From positions 390,001 through 454,000 of the forward strand of contig JAODUO010000117.1 in the NCBI GenBank assembly GCA_025642075.2: 64,000 nucleotides of DNA, given 5' to 3'. Within the stretch, counting starts at the first letter, position 1. Every line of letters begins with the position of its first letter. The notes beneath the pieces were generated by a model that made no database searches, was not told the origin of the DNA, and was given only the letters and a program-made list of their open reading frames with translations. Positions 56,181-64,000 of this stretch are shown here, piece after piece. A program made the translations under genes and the position numbers. Source of the stretch: Ridgeia piscesae. Its lineage: Eukaryota > Annelida > Polychaeta > Sabellida > Siboglinidae.

Positions 56181-56194
56181 ATTGCACCGCGGTC

Positions 56195-56800
56195 GCCATT
56201 TTGTTGTTCTTTCCACCGCCGCAAAACGATCTTTTACTTTCTGATCTAATCATGAAAACGACCTCTTACAGCCGCGAAACTTCCTCTCTAATAACTCATA
56301 TTACATATACATACGCTAGATCATACAATTAAATCATTTAAATTGCTGTGAAGAATAAAATTCACAAATCTAAATCGAGCTAAACTAAAGTCGACATCGC
56401 CTGCGATTACCGTGGCGTTACGTCGATATTTTATCGCGGTGCCGCTAAATGTGGATTCCGGTTTTATCGTAAACTAACCTAAAACTTAGCCTAAGTTTCT
56501 AAACTTTAATCATACACAAGTTTCTAAACTTTAGTCATACACAATATGGATATTTAATCGCAGAGTTACGCGTAGGGCTCCACCGACGGTGACCATGTCC
56601 GCCATGATGTCTTGCCGGCGAGTTCTTGCGCGACTTTGTTTCGTGAATTTTATTTCTTTCAATAATGTAAGTGATTTAATTTTATAACATAGTGTGTGTT
56701 TATAAATATATAAGATATGTGAGGAAAGTCTAGCGGCTGTTAGATGTCGTTTTCATAATTCGGTCAGAAAGTAAAAGATCGCCAAAATGAATGGTCGTCA
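56195..56800. mobile_element. Inverted-repeat element (MITE-like)
   Basis: Arms of about 70-90 bp: aacgatcttttactttctga, then tcatgaaaacgacctcttac and agccgcgaaac on the left (56219-56290), with the inverse on the right (56723-56785: agtctagcggctgttagatg, tcgttttcata, cagaaagtaaaagatcg). No ORF. The exact ends and target duplication were not resolved. Confidence 0.65.
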
Positions 56801-56889
56801 TCAGGCGATTTATTGTTTGTATGGCATTATGCGCGTCCATGCGCGTTAGTCATGCGTTTAATGAGAGTTCATTGCGATATTTAGGTTAA

Positions 56890-57085
56890 CAAATGTGCTT
56901 GGCCACCTATCGGATTGGTCGTTCGTCAGGGGTAAAATTCAAATTGCCATGGTCGTTGGTCGCGTCTGGCGGGTGGTCGTTGGTGAGGGAACATTTATAC
57001 AGCGTAGACATTCCGTCAATGAAAAAACGGTCGTAAAAAGCGGGTGGTCGTAAATGAGGGTGGTCGCTCGTGAGGGGTTCCACTG
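56890..57085. mobile_element. Right end of a Tc1/mariner-type MITE
   Basis: The sequence ends ggtggtcgctcgtgaggggt then tccactg followed by TA. On the minus strand this is TA-CAGTGGAACCCCTC, a terminal motif typical of Tc1/mariner/pogo-derived MITEs with a TA target. Degenerate ggtcgttggt repeats precede it. The matching left end was not found, so the element is probably truncated. Confidence 0.5.
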
Positions 57086-57744
57086 TAGTAATGTAGTTCT
57101 GATGGATTTCATGAAGACATTTGTTGGCCAAGTGTGTCCTGGCCTCTCAAGTGAAGGATGATTTTGGGAAGAAGGGGAGGTTGGTTGTAAACATTGATGG
57201 GAGACTAAGAACAGTGTCTTACATTTTGAGTAGTAAACAAGTTCTATTGGTACAACATTATACTCGTATTTTATTTGAATATCTCCAAATCACTGGCCAT
57301 TTCAGCAGCTGCATCAACAAACTGCTCTGAAGACCACTTGATATCCGCAGCGAACAATACTAGAGTGTTGATGGTACGGATAATGATTGCATGATTGATC
57401 AACAATGGATACACCAATATCAATAACTAAATATAAAACCAAACCCATGGGGTGGCAGGTTTGATCACAACCAACTGGACATTGTGACAAACCAATCATG
57501 TAATACTAAATGTCTTTACTAAATATATTCTGGACTTGCCAAACTGAGGTTCAGCAACCCAACATTGCATTTCAACATCCATAATACAGTATTGAATAAT
57601 CATTTTTGTCTAACAATAGACTAACACGGAGAAGACACAATGAGGACACCAGTAGCCGACTGACTGGTCTGGTCAACGCTAGAAGTGAGAATCTTGAGGA
57701 CTGGTGATCAACATGATGACAAAGAATTGCAAAGTAAAGGCTGA

Positions 57745-58013
57745 AATGGTGACGAGAGAAGTGACGTAGAAGATGGAATGATGACAAGAGAAAAGTGAAG
57801 TTGAGGATGTTATGATGATGGAGAGAAAAGTGATGTAGAAGATGGTATGATGACGAGACAAAAATGAAGTAGAAGATGGAACGATGACAAAAAGAAAAGT
57901 GAAGTAGAAGATGAAATGATGACAAGACAAAAACGAAGTAGAAGATAGAACGATGACAAAGAGAACAGTGAAGTAGATGATGGAATGTTGACTGACAAAG
58001 AGAAATGTAAAGT
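57745..58013. repeat. Minisatellite, 34-35 bp unit, about seven copies
   Basis: Unit gaagtagaagatggaatgat followed by gacaagacaaaaa-type sequence repeats between 57745 and 58013 with point changes. It lies about 280-540 bp beyond the stop codon of the coiled-coil gene on its transcribed strand, so probably in the 3' UTR. Ser/His/Phe-rich open frames across it are repeat artefacts. Confidence 0.8.
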
Positions 58014-58288
58014 ACAAGAGCATGAGGACATGTAGGGTGGACTCGGTAGTGCCTACTGGGAAGATGAAGACATGGCAGACAGACCACTACTAACACAGTC
58101 ACAACTCAAAGTATGACAATAAGACAGCCACTAAGCACACGCCACCAAACGACAGACTCGCACATTATATACACTATCATTTCATTCACAAGGAACAGAA
58201 ATAAAATATATCGGTCCGGCTGTAAACATCTCTGTCCATGCATGATCAGATTGATAATAAACAGCAGTGTACTTCAAATGTGTCTTCT

Positions 58289-61200
58289 TCAACATGGCAC
58301 GTTCTCTTTCCCGGTGTTCTTCAGGTACAACTGTTTATACTTTGTCGCTTCATCAGTCACTTTCTTCAACTTCTGCAAAAGACAAGACAACATTGTCAAC
58401 AGAGACTCCTCACATCTGGAAACAATCTTCATTCCCAGTTCATATATGAATAATGTAAACGTTTAACCGCCGCAAATAAATTCCCTATTTTATTTCTTTA
58501 CTCCCACTACTGTTGAGAAAGCGATGCAAATAGTTTTATTTTTTCAAAAAAATGCTGACCTTACACCAATCTCAGTAAGTTGTATGTTATGACCCTACAC
58601 CTACCTCAGTGAGTTGTATGTTATATGACCCTGCACCAATCTCAGTAAGTTGTATGTTATGACCCTACACCAATCTCAGTAAGTTGTATGTTATGACCCT
58701 ACACCAATCTCAGTGAGTTGTATGTTATGACCCTGCACCAATCTCAGTAAGTTGTATGTTATGACCCTACACCAATCTCAGTGAGTTGTATGTTATGACC
58801 CTGCACCAATCTCAGTAAGTTGTATGTTATGACCCTACACCAATCTCAGTAAGTTGTATGTTATGACCCTACACCTACCTCAGTGAGTTGTATGTTATGA
58901 CCCTGCACCAATCTCAGTGAGTTGTATGTTATGACCCTACACCAATCTCAGTGAGTTGTATGTTATGACCCTACACCTATCTCAGTGAGTTGTATGTTAT
59001 GACCCTACACCTACCTCAGTGAGTTGTATGTTATGACCCTACACCTACCTCAGTGAGTTGTATGTTATGACCCTACACCTACCTCAGTGAGTTGTATGTT
59101 ATGACCCTACACCTATCTCAGTGAGTTGTATGTTATGACCCTACACCTACCTCAGTGAGTTGTATGTTATGACCCTACACCTACCTCAGTGAGTTGTATG
59201 TTATGACCCTACACCTACCTCAGTGAGTTGTATGTTATGACCCTGCACCCTCAGTAAGTTGTATGTTATGACCCTCACCATCTCAGTGAGTTGTATGTTA
59301 TGACCCTCACCTACCTCAGTGAGTTGTATGTTATGACCCTACACCAATCTCAGTGAGTTGTATGTATGACCCTACACCTATCTCAGTGAGTTGTATGTTA
59401 TGACCCTGCACCTATCTCAGTGAGTTGTATGTTATGACCCTACACCTATCTCAGTGAGTTGTATGTTATGACCCTACACCTATCTCAGTGAGTTGTATGT
59501 TATGACCCTACACCAATCTCAGTGAGTTGTATGTTATGACCCTACACCTATCTCAGTGAGTTGTATGTTATGACCCTGCACCAATCTCAGTGAGTTGTAT
59601 GTTATGACCCTACACCTACCTCAGTGAGTTGTATGTTATGACCCTACACCTATCTCAGTGAGTTGTATGTTATGACCCTACACCTACCTCAGTGAGTTGT
59701 ATGTTATGACCCTACACCTATCTCAGTGAGTTGTATGTCATGACCCTACACCTACCTCAGTGAAGTGTATGTCATGACCCTACACCTACCTCAGTGAGCT
59801 GTATGTCATGACCCTACACCTACCTCAGTGAGTTGTATGTTATGACCCTACACCTACCTCAGTGAGTTGTATGTTATGACCCTACACCTACCTCAGTGAG
59901 CTGTATGTTATGACCCTACACCTACCTCAGTGAGCTGTATGTCATGACCCTACACCTACCTCAGTGAGTTGTATGTTATGACCCTACACCTACCTCAGTG
60001 AGTTGTATGTTATGACCCTACACCTACCTCAGTGAGTTGTATGTTATGACCCTACACCTACCTCAGTGAGCTGTATGTTATGACCCTACACCTACTCAGT
60101 GAGTTGTATGTTATGACCCTCACCACTCAGTAGTTGTATGTTATGACCCTACACCACTCAGTAGTGTATGTATGACCCACACCACTCAGTGAGTGTATGT
60201 ATGACCCTACACCACTCAGTAGTGTATGTATACCCTACACCACCTCAGTAGTGTATGTATGACCCTACACCACTCAGTGAGTGTATGTATGACCCTACAC
60301 CACTCAGTGAGTTGTATGTTATGACCCTACACCACTCAGTAGTTGTATGTTATGACCCACACCACTCAGTAGTGTATGTTATGACCCTACACCACTCAGT
60401 AGTTGTATGTACCCTACACCAATCTCAGTGAGTTGTATGTTATGACCCTACACCAATCTCAGTAAGTTGTATGTTATGACCCTACACCAATCTCAGTAAG
60501 TTGTATGTTATGACCCTACACCAATCTCAGTGAGTTGTATGTTATGACCCTACACCAATCTCAGTGAGTTGTATGTTATGACCCTACACCTACCTCAGTG
60601 AGCTGTATGTTATGACCCTACACCTACCTCAGTGAGTTGTATGTTATGACCCTACACCAATCTCAGTGAGCTGTATGTCATGACCCTACACCTACCTCAG
60701 TGAGCTGTATGTATGACCCTACACCTACCTCAGTGAGCTGTATGTCATGACCCTACACCTACCTCAGTGAGCTGTATGTCATGACCCTACACCTACCTCA
60801 GTGAGCTGTATGTATGACCCTACACCTACCTCAGTGAGTGTATGTCATGACCCTACACCTACCTCAGTGAGCTGTATGTCATGACCCTACACCTACCTCA
60901 GTGAGCTGTATGTCATGACCCTACACCTACCTCAGTGAGCTGTATGTCATGACCCTACACCACTCAGTGAGTGTATGTCATGACCCTACACCTACCTCAG
61001 TGAGCTGTATGTCATGACCCTACACCTACCTCAGTGAGTTGTATGTCATGACCCTACACCTACCTCAGTGAGCTGTATGTCATGACCCTACACCTACCTC
61101 AGTGAGTTGTATGTTATGACCCTACACCTATCTCAGTGAGTTGTATGTCATGACCCTACACCTACCTCAGTGAGCTGTATGTCATAACCCTACACCTACC

Positions 61201-62587
61201 TCAGTGAGCTGTATGTCATGACCCTACACCTACCTCAGTGAGCTGTATGTCATGACCCTACACCTACCTCAGTGAGCTGTATGTCATGACCCTACACCTA
61301 CCTCAGTGAGTGTATGTCATGACCAGACACCTACCTCAGTGAGCTGTATGTCATGACCCTACACCTACCTAAGTGAGCTGTATGTCATGACCCTACACCT
61401 ACCTCAGTGAGCTGTATGTCATGACCCTACACCTACCTCAGTGAGCTGTATGTTTGCCTCCTTCAGCTGCACGTGGTAGTGAATCTTCTGTTTCAGGTTC
61501 TGGTGACTCACCATCTCTGCATTGGCTTTCTCCGCCTCAACCAGTTGCTGTCGGTGCAAACAGGTGAAGGTGAAGGTCAGGTGACACGAGGGAGAGGTCA
61601 CTCGAACGTTTTACAATGTTCGTTGTGATATCATTCAATTCAATCTCATTACATTGTCTTTTGTATCACAATGAATATCGTAAAAGCACACATTACAGTG
61701 TAATTAATTTATTACACTACTTCTATGTAGTTATATAAACACCAACTGTTAAACTTTTTTAAACAGGGAGATGGCAGAGAAAGTTGTTATTTTGGTCAAC
61801 ACTAATGTCCAAATTAGATTAAGCTTACAGGGGCCACTTTAGTGAATGAAACCTTGAGACCACTGACCTCTGTACATTATCCATGGGAAAAGCATAAAAT
61901 AACAGATCAGTTCACAACAACATTTATATAACAAATGGTTTCATCACTAAAACAGACAAACACATTTTCTTTGGTTTGAGAAACATGTAACCTGTGTGTT
62001 TCATCTAGAGTTTAAATTAATACTTGTAACAATGTTGATGTATATTTGGAATCCAAAATCACAGAACGGCCACATAGACAGAAATACTTGTTGCAAATTT
62101 GTTACTCAAAATGTGATATTAAATTATTTTGCTATAAAAATGTGGACAGAGTGCTATCAAATTTATGCAAAAACATGATAAAATGTGATAAATGCCATCC
62201 TTAAATTTTTTTTAACTGGCATCCATTTTAAGCCAATGAGCATAGTGCATGTAACGAGGCCTTTCACATTGGCTTAAAATGGATGTCATTTTTTAAATAA
62301 AAAAGACGGATGTGGCTTATCACATTTTGAAAACAAATGCTCTTTTGGGCATTTATCATGTTTTTGCATAAATTTGATAGCATCCTACCTCAACCAGTGT
62401 CTAAAAAAAATTCAAAATGGCATTTATTGTGTTTTGCCTGTAGACATTTCACAAAAGGATCTTAATTGTTTTTTATTGAAAAAATTACAATTATGTTAAG
62501 ACTATACAGTGTGCAGTTTTCAAGTCTGCAGAAATCACACGGAACAAATCCAAAATATCCACTCTCATAAGGTACTGTATGGTCATG

Positions 62588-62667
<80 letters not shown>

Positions 62668-63614
62668 ACGCGATGCGTGTGTGTGCATGTACGTGTGATT
62701 TGTGTCTTACCTGTTCCAACTCGACAATCCGGGCCATTAACTCGTCTTTGACGCTGCAACAGATGCAATACAAAATAGTACATGTTCTTGGTTCAAGTAG
62801 TCTCAGCATCACAAAGTGGCATACCCTGCTTCAAACATGATGTAGTCTCTATCATACTCTTATCAATTATTGGTAACATACATTGGTACTAAATGTTAAG
62901 CAGTTAGCAGATTATTCCATGAACATATACAAAGTTGCATGTATTGATGAGTCAACTTTGAAGCTGTCACATGATTAGCTACAGTAACTATGTGTCTTTA
63001 ATTATTACTGTTATCACAGCACAACTTGTCATTACATTGGTTTGAGGCCTGCTCTTAACACTGAGAGCCAAAAGAGACACTTGACAGTTACTGACATGTA
63101 CATAGGATTAGGACACATTGTGTACTGACCTATTGAAGTCGTCTATTTGAGCTTGGTGTGCTGCCTCAGTGACATCAAGTTTCTGCTTCAAATCCAACTC
63201 TCTGCAAAATACACCAACAAAACTGTTACTTATTTTGCAGTTACCTCTTACCTGCAGAAAATCTGAAATCTTTCAGCAATTGCTTACTGAAACTAAAAAG
63301 GTAAAGGTAAGTTCTTATATAGCGCAGTATCCACCTCAACTTCTCTGGGAAGCAATGAATTCAATGATAACAAAGTTCAAACTGCACATAAAAGTCTTAA
63401 TCATTGAAATTACTTGAACTTTTTTTGAGAAAAAAACCCCAGCTCCAATCAGCCTTGAGTAGTTACAATAAAAAATGAACTTATTCAAACTCATGAAGAA
63501 ACTGTTATTTTGTAGGGGCTTGGATTGAAACCAAGGGTCAACTCACTTTGCTTCTGTTTCCTGATTCTTCTCGGCAGAAGCAGCTGACAACTGCTTGATC
63601 ATCGCCAACTGCGC
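58289..63614 (-). CDS. Coiled-coil protein with HMMR/KIF15-type C-terminus (last six exons)
   Basis: Minus-strand exons: 63614-63547, 63201-63130, 62753-62711, 61547-61437, 58372-58289 (stop TGA). Five are certain; at least one more lies beyond the window edge. Junctions are GT-AG and phases chain cleanly (2, 2, 0, 0). The visible 125 residues form a continuous alpha-helical coiled coil (KQKLDVTEAAHQAQ, DELMARIVELEQQLVEAEKA). They contain SHQNLKQKIHYHVQLKEAN, the conserved block near the C-terminus of HMMR (RHAMM) and kinesin KIF15, which mediates spindle microtubule or TPX2-related contacts in vertebrates. The last exon ends TGKENVPC. HMMR is my first choice from HQNLKQKI; without the N-terminus (motor domain or not) KIF15 cannot be excluded. 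The final intron holds a 2.9-kb minisatellite derived from the preceding exon end. Confidence 0.75.
58557..61436. repeat. 34-bp minisatellite made of exon end plus 5' splice site
   Basis: About 85 head-to-tail units. On the plus strand the unit is gaccctacacctacctcagt then gagttgtatgttat. On the transcribed minus strand each unit reads ATACAACTCACTGAG|GTAGGTGTAGGG. The last exon before the array ends ATACAGCTCACTGAG with donor GTAGGTGTAGGG, so the unit copies the exon-intron junction. Units next to the exon carry its exact ctcagtgagctgtatg. Distant ones carry gagttg, and many have the donor changed (ccaatctcag or cctatctcag). Units at 60090-60420 are shortened to about 30 bp. Confidence 0.95.
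62150..62386. mobile_element. Foldback/MITE element in coiled-coil gene intron
   Basis: Left arm gctatcaaatttatgcaaaa then acatgataaa, with the inverse at the right (tttatcatgtttttgcataa then atttgatagc). A second inner pair (ggcatccattttaagccaatg and cattggcttaaaatggatg) makes the 237-bp element almost entirely self-complementary. It has no coding capacity. Target duplication not clear. Confidence 0.8.
62591..62666. repeat. (GT)n microsatellite
   Basis: About 38 perfect GT units, 45 bases beyond the donor of exon 62753-62711 on the transcribed strand, where it reads as (CA)n inside the intron. Intronic CA repeats next to donors are known hnRNP L targets, so a splicing effect is possible but not shown. 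Confidence 0.97.
63297..63352. repeat. Dispersed repeat copy (pairs with 16139)
   Basis: Shares aaggtaagttcttatatagc / gcagtatcc and ctctgggaagc with 16139-16275. It lies in a coiled-coil gene intron. Short interspersed element of unknown family. Confidence 0.4.
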
Positions 63615-63639
63615 CTGTTAAAACACACAAATGCACAAA

Positions 63640-63835
63640 TAATAATTCACTCATTAAGTGATAACATTCTCGGAAAGTTTAGCTCAGAGGTGCAACAGAT
63701 AAGAGTAGCTAGGAATAGTATCATAGGAACATGCAAAACTCATTTTAGAGAGTTACTGACAGATGTATGGTAGAAGGCAATTTATAAAAAAAATTATGTA
63801 GTTCTTGTTTAAAATTATTTCTAAGTAATGGGGAA
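63640..63835 (-). mobile_element. LINE 3' fragment, same family as 44754-45290
   Basis: The minus strand reads NNFKQELHNFFYKLPS, comparable to the HLKTYLFKAAYPP end of the LINE at 44.9 kb, followed by a 3' UTR with ttgcacctctgagct, as at 19.96 kb. It lies within the intron upstream of exon 63614-63547. It is decayed and truncated at both ends. Confidence 0.5.
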
Positions 63836-64000
63836 AATTTGCATCTTTATACATTAGATATTTCATGAAGTGGTTTGGCATGTAATTTGTCAACTCAGAA
63901 ATTTGACTATACAATAGTCAATGTTAATCTTTAAAAATAACACTTGTAAATGTGTTATATGAGTTGGGTAAGAAACTCCTGTATGGAGATAGATTTGGTA

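Noticed and set aside
58557..61436. CRISPR-like direct repeats
   Set aside because: Units are contiguous without variable spacers and lie in a eukaryotic intron.

Overview
This is a eukaryotic (metazoan) genomic window, not a bacterial one. It is AT-rich and full of long microsatellites, two large satellite blocks and many small transposons, and its real genes are split into short exons with GT-AG introns. The gene content (a two-Kunitz membrane protein, TMEM42, an EMC8/9 subunit, a coiled-coil protein with an HMMR/KIF15-type C-terminus) and the repeat types fit a marine invertebrate. A lophotrochozoan such as a mollusc is my guess, but the species cannot be fixed from the sequence. Only four gene models are supported; most long open frames lie in microsatellites.

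Layout. 1-1950 is a 63-bp satellite that changes from a 126-bp dimer to a monomer array. 1951-15.8 kb is non-coding as far as I can tell, with (AT)n blocks, CpG-rich patches and two polypurine tracts. 15.85-26.1 kb (minus strand) is a ten-exon gene for a predicted single-pass membrane protein of 1019 residues. It has a signal peptide, a Kunitz domain, a roughly 730-residue acidic to His/Pro-rich linker, a second Kunitz domain, a Ser/Thr/Pro stalk, a membrane helix and a short tail. 26.1-29.3 kb is microsatellite-rich. 29.3-42.0 kb holds three tandem copies plus a fragment of a 3.8-4.8 kb unit. Each full copy has a promoter-like block and two CTCF-like motifs. 42.0-43.1 kb holds two adjacent inverted-repeat elements. 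44.0-46.0 kb is a decayed transposon-type ORF interrupted by an antisense LINE 3' end.

48.2-53.9 kb is a compact gene pair: TMEM42 (minus, three exons) and EMC8/9 (plus, five exons), divergent with start codons 348 bp apart. Both models splice perfectly in frame. A 1061-bp inverted-repeat element sits in EMC8/9 intron 3, and a TTAA-flanked MITE follows the gene. 58.3-63.6 kb (minus) is the last six exons of a coiled-coil gene. Its final intron carries a 2.9 kb minisatellite of about 34 bp whose unit is a copy of the adjacent exon end plus its 5' splice site, giving dozens of tandem donor-like sites.

The two observations I rate highest are that exon-derived splice-donor minisatellite and the Kunitz-linker-Kunitz membrane protein. 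Gene models come from exon phase, splice consensus and protein-family resemblance read by eye; no database search was run.
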